In this document: positions 50,826 through 62,817 of the stretch, one piece after another
How the letters are laid out: each line of letters opens with the position of its first letter
Position numbering within the stretch: the first letter of the stretch is position 1
Origin: Corticium candelabrum
Lineage: Eukaryota > Porifera > Homoscleromorpha > Homosclerophorida > Plakinidae
Assembly: GCF_963422355.1 (NCBI RefSeq)
Contig: NC_085092.1
Coordinates: 3,523,971 to 3,587,970 of the forward strand
Length of the DNA stretch: 64,000 nt
Direction: 5' to 3'
Program-made: the position numbers and the translations under genes
The notes under the pieces: model-generated
Seen by the model: only the letters and a program-made list of their open reading frames with translations
What the model was told of the DNA's origin: nothing
Databases searched by the model: none

Positions 50826-51558
50826 CTAAGTATGTGATTGTTTTCTAAAAGTAGATGGAGACAGAGAGCATGCGAATAGTTTCTCACTCGAAGTCAATGC
50901 ACCCAAGTGTTCATTGACTTCCTCTGACTTCACCACCAAGCTAACAAATTCATAGTAAGATACACTTTGTTTGTATTTCAATATATGACGCAGGACGTCC
51001 ACAGGAGGATAACAGGACAACTTCCTCGACTCCAACTGTTCTTCTAATAAACCAATAGAAATGAGAGAATCAACGTTTTCAGGAACTGTTGTCGTGTTTG
51101 TATCTTTGCTATCTTTAGGCTTTGTTGGTGAAATGGTAGAGGTTGGTACCACCACCACTCTCGATGCTGTTGACTCTGGGTTGGCTCTAATAGCAGCAGC
51201 CAAGACACTTGAGTATACCTCAAGGCAGAGCTTAAGAAACTCTTCATATACAAATTGTACTTGAAAGGCATAAATAAAGTCACGAAAAGCCACCAAGCAA
51301 TCCATCACATCATCAGTTAATATAGTTCGAGCCGTTTTCTGAATGGTTTCGAGAGGAAAATCAGGACAAATGGGAGTGATAAGAGAATAGTATTCCCTAG
51401 TGTTGAGAAGGTCTCCCCGATGACCAATAGGTTTGAAACAGCGATAAAATAGTTTTACAAGAGAGAGACAATTTTGAGGTGTAGCCTTCACAAAGGAAAA
51501 TTCTCTAAACAACGACTGAGTTCCCTGCTGAACATCAACAAAGTAATCTGATAAGAAC
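50826..51558 (-). CDS. CSTPP1: CSTPP1 (C11orf49) homologue, main exon
   Basis: Minus strand, from an acceptor TTTGTACAG at 51,559 to a stop at 50,826, about 243 codons. It holds SDYFVDVQQGTQSLFREFSF, KATPQNCLSLVKLFYRCF, GDLLNTREYYSL, CPDFPLETIQKTARTI, DDVMDCLVAFRDF and FAFQVQF, which match the well-conserved core of CSTPP1. The human protein associates with centriolar satellites and regulates the tubulin polyglutamylase complex. The middle is a Thr/Pro-rich linker, then a second helical part. The first exon, which should encode some 45 N-terminal residues, was not found. The frame is open upstream to 51,608, but the acceptor is the better border. Confidence 0.85.
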
Positions 51559-52511
51559 CTGTACAAACACATCAAAAGATCGACTTGAGTATAATCATGC
51601 ACAGTCACGTATGACTTAATTAATTAATTAATTAACTTCATGACTCTGTTGATGTTAATTGCCTTGTCTGTCAGTTTGTACAGACTCTTGCAAAATTATA
51701 AATCCACCCCACTCACGCGACAGACAAAATATGTGAATGGTGTAATATAATACAAGCAGTTCCTCTCATGATTACTTGAAACTGCCAACATATAGCAATA
51801 CTTGTGTTCCTAAAGTTAGAGCTACAGCTAAATAATTTCGTTCCTCTTTCACTAAAGAAATCGAAGTGCGTTTGTCAGGCAGTAGACCACAAATGTCCAA
51901 TCTAAACGGTTCCTTTGATACGCTTTCTACTACTGAGAGAAATTAACATTAAATTCATTGTCATGTTGCTAGAAATTGCAATTTTGTCTTTGTTGGCAGC
52001 AAATGAGCAAATTGTTTATGACGTAACAATTTTCAATATGCCAGGACTCTGCATACTTGTAAACTTGTGTACTATGATCTTGCTGATTGTAAGATGTTAG
52101 CTACATCAGTTACTATCAACAACATGCACTGCTTAGGTCTATACACATGCAGAAAATTTGTTGGATATCTTCACTGGACTAATTATCGTTCTCTGTCACA
52201 ACTTCATAACTGTCTCAGACTCAGAACTGTGTCATGAGAAAGATTGTTTTCTCTTTGGCAACATGTCACTATTTTCATAAGTTCTCAGCATAACTCTCCT
52301 AAGGATAAATGTAGAAAGCATGCACTTTGTGCATGTGCAATTCTACTTGATATATAAAATCATCAATCATCTCATCCAAGATAAAGAATCTTTATATCTG
52401 CCAGTCAAGAATGTAGAAACAGGTAGGAATACTCTCTGGTTAGGTGCCAACAAAACGTGAAAATTCAGAGTCATCACGTTGCATGTTTGAAGTGCTAAAA
52501 ATAGTAGGTTA

Positions 52512-52620
<109 letters not shown>

Positions 52621-53396
52621 TCGTGACAATATAGCTCTAGAACAACAGTAGACTAAAAATTACACAATACAACCTACTTTTTACAAATTAGTCTGACACG
52701 TCATTCTTAAAGGAGCGTGAAGACTAAGTTCACAAACCATGCCGACTTCAAGAGTTCAGTGTCATATCCTTCTTGACTTCTCATACCAAAAGTTTAAAAA
52801 CCCTGTCATCATCAAGTCTTGAACTTTGGCATTTCAATGTTCAGCATCGTTGAGGTCATCATTGTCATCATCCATTTTTGTGGTCTCTACCATCGGTCTC
52901 CTTCCGTTTTATTTCAACACTGTCTTCTTTAAACCTCATTTCTAGTTTGACTCTTACAGTCGCTGCAAAGAGAGTGCCCATGCAGCCATGCAGAACATAG
53001 AGCATGCGCAATAGTTTTTTGGTGCTCCAATTAATGCGTTACGCTAATTGCCATTCTCAACGCACTATAGCCACCATTGTTGCAATATACAGAGAAAAGC
53101 GTGCAAGGTACACTGTAACAGCTAGCCAACTTGGCGAGGACGAACTACCATTGTAGATGCAGTGACATCTGTTTGTAGCATTTGGCTATTTGATATCTCT
53201 GACATATTTGATGTGCAATAGAGAGTTTGTCCAAATTGCGTTTATTGCACAACTTGTAGATCCTGAAAGTTGTCTATATCGACTGTACAAAAATAAATAA
53301 TTTGAAAGATGTTAGCTAAGTCATGCTATTCTACGTGCAAAAGTCTTTAAACATACAAAGAATTAGGATTTGAAAGTGCAGCGTCTACGGCTCTAG

Positions 53397-53560
53397 CTAG
53401 CTAGTAGCTGTCGGTTTGAAGACGGAAATTAGCCGTATAGAGTACGTAACGCCGTGGAGTTTGCACGATGCATGCCGCCTCGATCGTAAACAGCGAGCTT
53501 ATGTATCTAGGACATGCAGCGACCCATCAGAGCGTAGCGTGGCATGGGCTAGAGCGGGCT
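53397..53560 (+). repeat. Dispersed repeat, copy 1
   Basis: AGCTGTCGGTTTGAAGACGG through ACGGAAATTAGCCG and GCGATG-type stretches. It matches 57,835-57,975 with substitutions and small gaps. Family unknown. Confidence 0.55.
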
Positions 53561-53659
53561 ACTTATGAGTCAAATGTCCATGTAAAATGTATTTGTATAA
53601 ATAGAAAAATTAATTAATAAAACTTACCAGGGACACTTACAAGTGTAACTCTAGGTACA

Positions 53660-53785
53660 CTATGGATCTAGTCTCGCGTAGACAGACCCTTTCCTCCACG
53701 TCATACGTGTACCGCCTGGAAGTAATGCATGTGTATGACGAGGCGGAAAGGGTTTGGTTATGCGAGACTCTATGGGTCTCGGTAC
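53660..53785. mobile_element. Foldback (MITE-like) element
   Basis: TAGTCTCGCGTAGACAGACC near the left and GGTTATGCGAGACTCTA near the right are imperfect inverted repeats, as are CCTTTCCTCC and GGCGGAAAGG inside. The whole can fold on itself. Confidence 0.5.
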
Positions 53786-53838
53786 AGTGTACATGTATCC
53801 AGGGAATGTAGTGTGCATGATGTGGATAAATACAAATG

Positions 53839-53970
53839 CAGTGACGGATCCAGGGTGATGCCTGGGGTGCCTAGGCACCACCATTTTTAGATGGCAAGTA
53901 GGGACCGAACAAAAGAGCCGTCCGTATATAGTATAGGCACCACCTTTTTCTAGTCTGGATCCTCCACTGA
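53839..53970. mobile_element. Short CAGTG-ended MITE
   Basis: The left end CAGTGACGGATCCAGGG and the right end TCTGGATCCTCCACTG are inverted, giving 130 bp. The same kind of end (CAGTGGCGGATCCAG) is found at 55,635. No clear target duplication. Confidence 0.5.
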
Positions 53971-54458
53971 AATTTTAAATTATTAGTTAATCAATTAAAC
54001 GCCAATAAAAGTACGCGTGTCCCGTAGTATCGTGAAGTCTAGCCTTCCTCATTTCTAGAGGTCACGCTACGCCCTTGTGCCCATGCATACTTTCGAACGT
54101 GTACTATAGATCATGCTACACAGAGTTCAGAAAAAGGGAGGCTCGGACCTTTGGCCCCCGCCTGGATTGGCCACTAGTGCTGGCACAAATTGTGAGTTCA
54201 TTATATTTTGACATAATGTCTCTAGGTTAGTTGCAATAGTACTGATCATGACGCTCCGAGCAGCCGTCGGTCACAAAGATATTGTAACCACGTGCACATC
54301 TTAGTTTATGCTAATTACCAGCATCTACTCCACAACACCATCCTCTTCAGACTCATTTGTCCCTTTTTCCATCAGGATTTTAGAGGCTGTATTTCCTTTC
54401 TTCTACAGTAGTTTGACAAAAATTAATATTAATTTAATAATGACTTCCTTTCTTGGTT

Positions 54459-55220
54459 TTAGTTACTGCTTCTTACGTCAATCTTTGGAGTTGTTCCTTT
54501 GTAAGCGTTGTCCTCGTCGTCATCCTGTTGCTTGACAACGCCACACGTTTCACACATTTTGTCATCTTCGACAGGGTCGTATTCCTGGCAGTCATTAGCA
54601 TCTGCATGCTTGGAATGGACGCTCCTTGAATTCTTCCTTTGACTGTCTTCTGTCGTACAATCAATATTCTCTTCATCGTTTAGGCTACAGTCTTCTTTTT
54701 CATCTAAAGTATCAATAACGTTTACAGTTGTCTCTCGTTTGTCAAACTTTCGTTTCTGATTAGAATCGTTAACGAAGGAGACTTTGTGGTCTTTCTTCGC
54801 CGACCGTTCTTGACTTCTACCGTTGTTTTCATGCGTTCCTTTCTGCCAGTTACTCTTCGTATCTGCCACAAGGCACCGACACTTTGGAAAGTATCCGATC
54901 CACAGCCTTCTGGCTGGTCCAGGAAATAGGCTATACACCGTCAGCAATACGGCAAAGATAGCCAAACACATTGGAATAGTGCAATACAAAATTGTCAAGC
55001 CCAAATCGTCAAATTCCGAAATACAGTCACTGCTGCTGTTTTTCTGTTGGCACAAGATGTAATTCGCAATATCCTGGACATTTTCATTAAACCAAAAGTA
55101 GTCGTAAGCCTCAAACATAGTAAATGCGAATAGAAGCAAAAGTGGAGCCACCGTCACTACAACCAAGAAATGGCGAGTGATAACAACTCCTACGACTTTG
55201 AATTCTCGATTTACTGCTTT
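54459..55220 (-). CDS. Receptor exon 7: TM6, TM7 and cytoplasmic tail
   Basis: Starts KAVNREFKVVGVVITRHFLV after the acceptor CAAACAG. TM6 is VVVTVAPLLLLFAFTMFEAY, TM7 is LGLTILYCTIPMCLAIFAVL, followed by LFPGPARRLWIG and a long hydrophilic tail. The stop is at 54,459. The tail has several SQ/ST-rich and acidic patches but no recognised binding motif. Confidence 0.75.
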   Translation of the reverse strand, partial: KAVNREFKVVGVVITRHFLVVVTVAPLLLLFAFTMFEAYDYFWFNENVQDIANYILCQQKNSSSDCISEFDDLGLTILYCTIPMCLAIFAVLLTVYSLFPGPARRLWIGYFPKCRCLVADTKSNWQKGTHENNGRSQERSAKKDHKVSFVNDSNQKRKFDKRETTVNVIDTLDEKEDCSLNDEENIDCTTEDSQRKNSRSVHSKHADANDCQEYDPVEDDKMCETCGVVKQQDDDEDNAYKGTTPKIDVRSSN

Positions 55221-55547
55221 CTGTTTGACTTGAAATTTAAAAGACTAGACAACATAAACAAAATATTACCACAAGTTCGTTATGCTGTTTCATGTTACAT
55301 GTAGGAGCATTATAAGCAAGCCTCAGATTCTAGGCACACCTGGTCATGCACTGCACTGTACAAGAGCAAATGTCAGACCAAGTAAACTGACAAGAAAACA
55401 GATAGTCGAATTGACCATTTAGACTCGACAGGAGAACAAGAATATCTGCATTCTAAAAGCCAAACCAGCCTAGCTGTACTAGTAATCTTTGTAATGATTT
55501 GTTAACTTGCAAAGTCCGCATCCACCCACATCCAAACACATCTAACA

Positions 55548-55595
<48 letters not shown>

Positions 55596-58500
55596 CACAA
55601 CAGACAAGTAAACAGACAAACACACGTGCCCTCGCAGTGGCGGATCCAGAGTTTTTGAAAGGGGTAGGCGCACTTTAGGGTACTGGCAATAAGACGTTAC
55701 GAACCAAACATTAAGCAGATATATTAATTAACTTAATTGCTAACTATTAATAACTTCATAAAAAATTTTAAAACAAGATCATGTTACTAATTGTGATTCA
55801 TTAAAAGTAAAATGTCACGTGACAACTGGTCCTAGCCATGACTGGTTTGGGCTAGGGTTAAGGGTATAGAGTCAGGGTTAGGGCTTGGATTAGAGCTAAG
55901 GTTAGGTTAGGGTCTTGGACAACTTATGGCAATACAGAACCAACTATATGGCAACCACAACTGGTCCGGGGACCATTTATGACAGCCACGACCTGTCCAC
56001 TGGACAAGTTAAGACGGGGAACCACATATAGCGTGACAACTTTTATGGCATACAAAAAAGGATTGCCAATGGTCTCTTACTCATTTGCAAACACGAAAAA
56101 GCTTAAGGTTTTATACAATGACTGCGTCTGCATACGCATGTTCAAATATCTCTGAAGCCTTCTCCATAAACTGTACTTCCGGTCTCGAAAGGGTAAGGCA
56201 CTCACCCCCCCCCCCCCCAGTTGTGCGACCCTCTAGAATAGGATTCGCCACTGCTAAGTACATGAGCAAGCACACATAACGAGTTCTATGTATTACGGTG
56301 GTTTCTTTACTTAGCTAAATACCTGTCTCATGCGCTTTATAATAAGTATCGCCATGATAAAGGAAATCACTCCTGCAGCCTGAGTTGGCACTGTGTACGA
56401 GTAGAACCGACCATTTCCTGAAGTCGGCGAACACGTGAATTGAAAGGTGTCGCCTCGATACGAGTCAGTGACGAGAGTAACGGACACGATTGTTGCAGAA
56501 ACACCCAAGGCAAATAGGATCTCAAAAACCAAAACTAGTTTCGAGTGACGTCTCAAAATGCCTCTTTGTCCCGGCTTCTTAAGGTCATATATAGCCACGT
56601 AGAAGTTAGATACAGACGTAGTAAACAAAAAGAAAGACGTCAGAAACGTGAAATGAAAAACTGCACCTGCAAAAACCAAAAATATATATAAGAAATTATA
56701 GCAAGGTAATAAAAGTTAACGTACTAATAACATTTAATTATCTGTGTCAAGTGCATGTAAAATCAGACTGTTACAATATTTTGTTGTATTCGGTATTGTT
56801 ACATCATGTTGTTCTATTAATATTACTCCTGCCCTTAATTAATGAATAGAGAAACAGTAGAGTGTTGAAACCCTTGGTCGGTGTATGTAATCATATTTCG
56901 TCCCGTCATAATGTTTACATACTGAGGTATTTAGCTTTAGCCACTGGTCTCAGCTAAGGTTTTCCAAGGTAAGCGTGTGAACAAAGGGTGTAACTAAGCA
57001 GAAACACTGTGGAACAAGCAATTGTTACAAGTCAGGTACATTTCAGTTACAAGTAACGCATGGCGCTTGAATATTACCTTCATCTTTGCTCTCTAGAAGT
57101 CTTGCTGTTGGTGAAAAAATGCACTTGCAAATGTAGATTAGGCGTTATTTCTTGTAGCTAAGAGAGGTAATACCTTATGATTGCATCACGTTCGTCTATT
57201 GGTCGGTAATGACGTCACGTCTCGTCTATTGGTCGGAATAACTTCATTTGCATCTAAACTAATCGAGTATAAATACGGTCGTACGGTCGGTCGCACCAGA
57301 CTACTGTAACCTTAGCCCGGATATCCGGACCTTGGGTAATAAGTTACGACGGTATTGTACTGTCGATGCTACGTAGCGTGACCTTTAAATGTTCTTTGGG
57401 CTCTAAATCATATTCTGTTGGGGATCATGCCATTACGATGAAGAAGCAATAAAGTCACTAGAGGATCCAGGATTTACTTAAGTTAATTAAAGGGGAGGGC
57501 CAACATAGAATAATGACACGCCCCAAATTCTAGTAAAAGCAGTTGCAAAACATACTTAAGCACTGAACGGATACAACTGCATGTGATTGCATGATCACGT
57601 TTTCAGTCACTATATGAGAAATACACAAACACTATTTTGATTATAAACATCTGTCACTTCTGCTTCTGCAGTGGCGTTGGCGTCGCTACGCATGGACCTG
57701 CGAAAGCCACGGACTCCGCAATATTAGTAGGCGTGTTCTTTTAGATTCTAGACAAGGTAAAAGTCAAACCCAAGTAGCTGGCCTCTCCAACTTTTAGTCC
57801 AGCGACCTTCTTGGCAGAAACTAGCTGATGGTTCGTAGCTGTTGGTTCGAGGACGGAAATTAGCCGCTTACGTAACGAGGTGGAGTATGCGCGATGCGCG
57901 CCATGCCATCTTGGTACATACCAGCGGGCATATGCATGTATCTGGGACAGCAGCGCGTAATCTCTAACATGTACTTGTTGGTCGTACTAGACAGAGTTTA
58001 GGGAAGGAAAGGTCCGGGGGTCCTTGGGCTCCCGACTGGATTCCGTCATTACGTGCTAAACCCTCGGCTGCTAGCCTAGGTTACAAGTATGCATCTACGG
58101 TAAGTCATGAAATACAAAGTCGAGTGGACGTTACTAGACACCACATGCCAAGACATGTCCAAACAGCTGGCAGAGAAAGAACAGGCAGTCTTTATCTCAA
58201 ATGGCTTCATTTGCATTCTAATCTACGAGAAACACGGTCTACAGTACGCATACTGCGAAACGAAAGAACAGAGAGTAGACTGAGAGGTGCAGGTGCACAT
58301 AATCGATACCGTCACAGTAGCCTACGCGGAGTTGATGATACCGCTCACATCCGTCTATCGACCCCGACCCGCCTACATCCGATTATCGAGTCGTTGGTGT
58401 GTAGCGGTATTACTATATCCCTAGCGCATGCACGCGTCGGGTTAATAACAAAACACACGCCCAATTGATTACATCATACAGTTGCGTACAACGACATACT

Positions 58501-61137
58501 TTTACGCTTACATATAGACGTCGATCCACACCATAAGCCGTACCTAGAGTGGGCGTGCCTGCGAGCCTTGCTGACACGCTCCATTGGGCGTGGCGCAGTT
58601 GTCACTCCATTTAGAGGTAGGTCACCAGGACGCCGAGAGACATAAAATAATTCTTTTTCCTTTTTACAGACAAAGAAAAACATTACTGATAGCTACAGTT
58701 CTGATTTACAGCATTTCTCACTTATTTCCCAGAGCATTTGCTACTAAAAATATATTTTGTGAGAAAGCAACCAAACCAGAATCAGAAATATGGCTGCAGT
58801 GATGTCTTCTTCTGTCTGCAATTCTTCAGGAATTTTATGGCTTCTACCCTATTTCCTACCACACTGTACAAAAGCACATACAGTAGTACGTAATGTTCTA
58901 ATAAGAGCCCCTGACCTTCTAGGCTGGGTAATATGGTACCTAGGCTGTATAGGTTAAGGTGCCTTGTTTAACGACTCCAAGAAATGTGGACATACATACA
59001 AATTGCAGTGGCATACCCAGAAGGGGTGCACAGGGTGATCGAGCACTCCGTCCTTTTTGTCTTGGATGACTGGTAGGAAATGTTACGTCGTCACTGCAAA
59101 GGCAAAATTACAGTACGCAGGACTTATACAGGCAGGCAGTACTCCAAGGCAGTTATGCAGTACTGCACTGGAATTAGCTTGACTTTCTTCACATGTCAGC
59201 CACACTTTACGGCAAGTTAAAATTATCATTTATGTTTACCACTCCCTTGGTTCGAAATGCTGGCTACACCAATGATGCAAACATGCATATACGTAAGTAT
59301 ATCCATCTTCTCTGTTACTGTCCCGTATTTCGTCGCCTCCTCAGCCATGAGGCTTAGGGACTGCAACACGTCCTCTGCTTTTTTATCTCATGCTGTAGGT
59401 CAGTGCTGAAACTTGCAGTGACTCCACTTCTTCAGCTAGTCCTACTTCCTCGCTGTAGCGACTGTATCTCCTAAACTAAGCGGAGGAGCTATATAGGGGC
59501 GAGTGATATCAAAAACACAAATATACATCTACACAACACTCATGCAGTTCTATACGTATAACCTAGAACGCCTCCTTTGTGCTATCATAGTTAACTAGAT
59601 ATATTAAATTTGTAAATTATTTCTCATATATTACCATGAACGATACAGAGTGTACTTGGATTCTCCCACGTGCCGAGTGCGTCGCTGTGCGAGCAGTAGG
59701 TACCACGGCGTCCCACGGAAAATGCAATAGCGTAATGTAGCGCTAGCAATGTAAGCACCGTTGACTATACGTTACTCATTTAAACAAACTCAGTAATGAT
59801 ATATCCGCACCTGTCACCATGTAGAAAACTACCGTGAGCAAAGTAATCGAGTGCGGAAACTGACGCCTGAAAAAACACAAACAGCTGAAGTAAAGTCTCC
59901 AAGCGTTTCTAGAGCTTCTTACAATTCTTTCACTTTTGCCCAAGTATAGAAAACAATGAACGAACATATGCATATTACAACGAAGCTGATGTACATTGCG
60001 GAAACAATAAGAGAAAGAGTTCCCTTTCTCAGTAGCCAGTCGGCTATAGGACAAGGAGGAGAGCATGGGAAGTTGCTCGAGGTTGAAGAAATAAGTGGTC
60101 GTATGCACGACGATGTACCGTTAGCTGTTCAGAATTGAAACAACAATAGTTACTAAATAGTCATGCACATCACAAAGACGTGCAGATACATACATAATCA
60201 TTATGCACATACACTAAAGCTAGTCAAGCTCTCGCGCACTCACACGTGCACTCAAGCACTCACACTACCTTAAACACTATTGAACTCAAAACGCTTACCT
60301 TTGTATCGTTCATCTTCCCCTGCTGAGACTACAGATGTGAAATCCATACCTTGAAAGGTCTGCAACAATGATCCGAAAAATTACACAAATAATGTGGTCG
60401 AGTAGTGTAATGATGCAATCAATTAACTACCATTACTTTTTTATTCGTTTCATTTTGATGTCGAGCCGGAAGTTGTGTACAATCAGGGAGTGGAATACAG
60501 ACGTCAGGTGACTGTGTAATGCTTTTCACGATTTTCCATTCCGATTGACAGTGCACCGTCTTGACAGCTGTACATTCGTCTTTTGTTGGCCAATGCTTGT
60601 TGCACAAACTATCATTTACTAACGGTCTATAATAGTAACTGCAAATAAAGGGAAGACCGTAAGGGAAACAGTCTTTAGTGATCAAACTGCTTAAAGCAAG
60701 CAGACGCTTCAAGTCCGTTTCTGTCCTTTGCAATCCACAGCCGTCATCAACAACGATAAACCCACTAAAAATATCCTTCTGCTGGTTCATAAGTTGTAAA
60801 TCGTTCATCCATGGAAGGTAACTTCGACAAGCAGATGACAGCAAGAAATCATAGTTTACCTCGTTAAATTGTTGGTCTAGTTTCACACTCTGCTCGTCGC
60901 ATCCCAGAGAGATGTTGTCTTGTGAGTGCTTAGGAGTACTCTGCAAGAGAATATTCATGCAGGTAAATCAAATTAGCACTCAAGCCTGATTCGACGTCGT
61001 ACTTCTAATTCATTCGAATTGTCTCTTGAAGAGAGAGCAAAAAAGATGGTAGGAAGACAGTTGAAGACAACAATAATGACAACAATGAAACAAGCAAGAA
61101 GGCAAGAAGACGCACTCCCGTCTTTTACTCGAACCAT
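54459..61137 (-). CDS. Frizzled/Smoothened-like seven-transmembrane receptor (7 exons)
   Basis: Exons on the minus strand are 61137-61003, 60940-60431, 60359-60299, 60124-59923, 59866-59811, 56666-56323 and 55220-54459. All have GT..AG borders and matching phases, giving about 690 residues. Exon 1 has a strong hydrophobic segment (ACFIVVIIVVFNCLP), a signal anchor or signal peptide. Exon 2 is a cysteine-rich domain (GLPFICSYYYRPL, DECTAVKTVHC, CIPLPDC), like the extracellular Wnt-binding domain of frizzleds. Then CSPPCP and TM1, TM2, TM3-5 and TM6-7, with FTMFEAYDYFW like the FYE...W of frizzleds. The cytoplasmic tail is about 140 residues, acidic and Lys-rich, and lacks a clear KTxxxW motif (TKSNW only). 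It is divergent class F rather than an orthologue of a named frizzled. Confidence 0.7.
55552..55598 (+). repeat. (ACGC)n microsatellite in receptor intron
   Basis: ACGC repeated about 11 times, an unusual GC-rich tetramer for this region. Confidence 0.9.
55635..56253. mobile_element. hAT-like MITE in receptor intron
   Basis: Inverted ends CAGTGGCGGATCC and GGATTCGCCACTG, 619 bp. It contains GGTTAGGG-rich sequence and a run of 14 C near 56,206. No intact 8-bp target duplication found. The CAGTGGCGGATCC end style is common in hAT elements. Confidence 0.6.
56323..56666 (-). CDS. Receptor exon 6: TM2 end to TM5
   Basis: GAVFHFTFLTSFFLFTTSVS completes the second and gives the third membrane segment. 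A cytoplasmic loop rich in Lys/Arg (LKKPGQRGILRRHSK) follows, then TM4 (VLVFEILFALGVSATI), an extracellular loop with one Cys (FTCSPTSGNG) and TM5 (AGVISFIMAILIIKRMRQ). Phase 2 in, phase 0 out. Confidence 0.75.
57835..57975 (+). repeat. Dispersed repeat, copy 2
   Basis: Matches 53,397-53,560 (AGCTGTTGGTTCGAGGACGG, ACGGAAATTAGCCG). It lies in the 3-kb intron of the receptor gene. Confidence 0.5.
58053..58436 (+). repeat. Dispersed repeat family X, plus copy
   Basis: Starts GTGCTAAACCCTCGGCTGCT and ends CCCTAGCGCATGCACGCG. The whole 384 bp matches the reverse complement of 62,265-62,632. It has no coding capacity and is probably a non-autonomous transposon. Confidence 0.6.
59811..60124 (-). 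CDS. Receptor exons 4 (60124-59923) and 5 (59866-59811): TM1-TM2
   Basis: Exon 4 begins NGTSSCIRPLIS after the split codon, has the CSPPCPIADW hinge and TM1 (TLSLIVSAMYISFVVICICS), and ends KVKE plus two bases. Exon 5 adds LRQFPHSITLLTVVFYMVT, the start of TM2. RNA phase is 1, 2, 1 and fits its neighbours. Confidence 0.7.
60299..60359 (-). CDS. Receptor exon 3 (61 nt)
   Basis: TFQGMDFTSVVSAGEDERYK, after an acceptor GTTGCAG and before the donor GTAAGC. It starts phase 0 and ends phase 1. It is a short spacer between the cysteine-rich domain and TM1. Confidence 0.6.
60431..60940 (-). CDS. Receptor exon 2: frizzled-type cysteine-rich domain
   Basis: 170 codons. LGCDEQSVKLDQQFNEV, SSACRSYLPWM, DDGCGL, KDCFPYGLPFICSYYYRPLV, NDSLCNKHWP, DECTAVKTVHCQSEW and CIPLPDC give ten cysteines, the number of a frizzled CRD, with the FICSYYY-like centre. 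The order of cysteines differs somewhat from standard frizzleds, so disulphide pairing is not certain. Confidence 0.6.
61003..61137 (-). CDS. Receptor exon 1: start and hydrophobic segment
   Basis: ATG at 61,137 gives 45 codons: MVRVKDGSASS, then LLACFIVVIIVVFNCLPTIF, then hydrophilic residues to the donor GTACGA. The hydrophobic core is long enough for a membrane anchor, with Arg/Lys in front. An upstream ATG in another frame (MKTNTIEPLQQ) is not used in this model. Confidence 0.6.
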
Positions 61138-62264
61138 TCTCTTGACCGCAACAAACGCGTTTCTGCGTTCCTTTCCTTCTGTAATTTCTGTTCCCTTAGC
61201 TGGGACTGCACAAAGCACATGTGTAACTGCTGCAAACTCGGAATAAACTCTGCCTTTTTCCCAAACTGGTTCTTCACGTGATGTCTCGTGATTAGAGAAT
61301 GTTTATGTGTTGCCATTTGTTGTAATGGTTCGATAGTGTTAGTTTTCACATGTCAAACGCATTTACGTAGTATATTCCCGCAGTATGCGATCGCATAGAA
61401 TTATTTAGCTGAGACGTAAAAACGGGACTTTGCAAAGTCACGAGATTTGGCGCGTATTCAACTCCAAACGTATTGAGTAAACAGACTTCCTGTCTGCTAG
61501 TTATGTTTGTAGTTGGCTGGCTGGCTGGCTGGCTATTTTTGCCAAGCTTCAGGAATGTGCCACGCCTCCTGTGTGTTCCAATCACAAAACAGTATTTCTT
61601 TACGTCGTACGTGTTAAGCTGTGACAACGAACAGCTAATCAGATGCGCGAAACTTTCATTTACAATTTTTTTAACAGTGTAGCGTTGTTGCCTACACATT
61701 TGTTTGGAAGGGTATGTATATAGTTAATTACTAATTAATTTATGTTGCGTTGCCATAATTGGTCAATCTGATTTACGTTGCCACATGTGGCTATACCTAA
61801 TTTGCATCTTTTCGGTATTTGACTGAACCGGCATTTTGCTTTGAGTGAACTAGTCCAGTAGGTTGGGATTAGTCAGTCGGTGAAAAGAAGAGTTTGAGTG
61901 TGGGTACTAATACAAGTCGTCGTGTTTGTTCACTCATTACGGTGTCGAATGCTCGTGTCTTCTCGCTGTACCTACATTGCTGCTACTCGTCGTCCAGCTC
62001 AGGACAACTGGGGCCTGTCCGGTACGTCCCCCTTTAAGTAGTGCTGCATACACCTGTTTTCGTGAAAAACATGATGTAATATTCTTTGTTGCCTAAGTAT
62101 CTAATCAAAGTTTGCGGCACACAAGGAACACATTCGTGATCCTATTACTGTAACCCTAGAGCATGCACTAGATTACTAGTTAATGACTGCTCACACCTGT
62201 CATCTTTTATCATGCTAACCCTACATGCTTCCACCTACTCCAAGCAAGTTCATTGTTAACTCAA
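61138..62264. other. Intergenic, upstream of receptor gene; no gene seen
   Basis: No coding sequence recognised. It has GGCTGGCTGGCTGGCTGG at about 61,514 and an ATTACTGTAACCCTAG motif at 62,142 that also forms the end of repeat family X, in inverted orientation. Confidence 0.35.
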
Positions 62265-62632
62265 GGTGCGTACGCACTAGGGTTACAGTAATATGGGGCC
62301 AGCTCAACGACCAGCCAGATGTAAGTGGGTCGATAGATGAATGTGAGCGGTACAGACGATATCCACTGTTACGGTATGACTATGTGTACCTGCACCTGTC
62401 AGCCTATTCTCTGTTCTTTCATAACAGTATGTGTACTCTACTGTATTTCTTGTAGATTTGGATGCAAGTGAAGCTGTTTGGCACAAGACTGCCTGTCCTT
62501 TCCCAGCCAGCTGTCTCAACATGTCTTGGCATGTGCACGGTGTCTAATGATGTCCACGTGACCTTGTATCTCATGACTTACCATATACGCATCCTTGCCA
62601 CCTAAGCTAGCAGCCAAGGGTTTAGCACTTTA
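62265..62632 (-). repeat. Dispersed repeat family X, minus copy
   Basis: Reverse complement of 58,053-58,436 with substitutions. Its left end reads GGTGCGTACGCACTAGGGTT, and its right end has AGCACTTTAGTGCT. A related end motif (CGCACTAGGGTTATAGTAAT) occurs at 5166 in the broken ankyrin gene. Confidence 0.6.
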
Positions 62633-62817
62633 GTGCTTCTTCATTATTTATCTGTTTGTTCTCCCTAGCGCATTTCAGAATATCTTTACTTCTGTTGTGA
62701 CGGCAGAGTTCACAATCACTGCTGTCAACATTTATAGATTAAGCTTCACCAAATGTGAGCTACATAGTCCACAGTAGCAAGATATACTGTAAACGAACAC
62801 AACAAATGTACACGTAC

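Noticed and set aside
52900..53010. First exon of the CSTPP1-like gene near 52,990 (minus)
   Set aside because: An ATG, short frame and donor exist, but the residues do not resemble the family's N-terminus.
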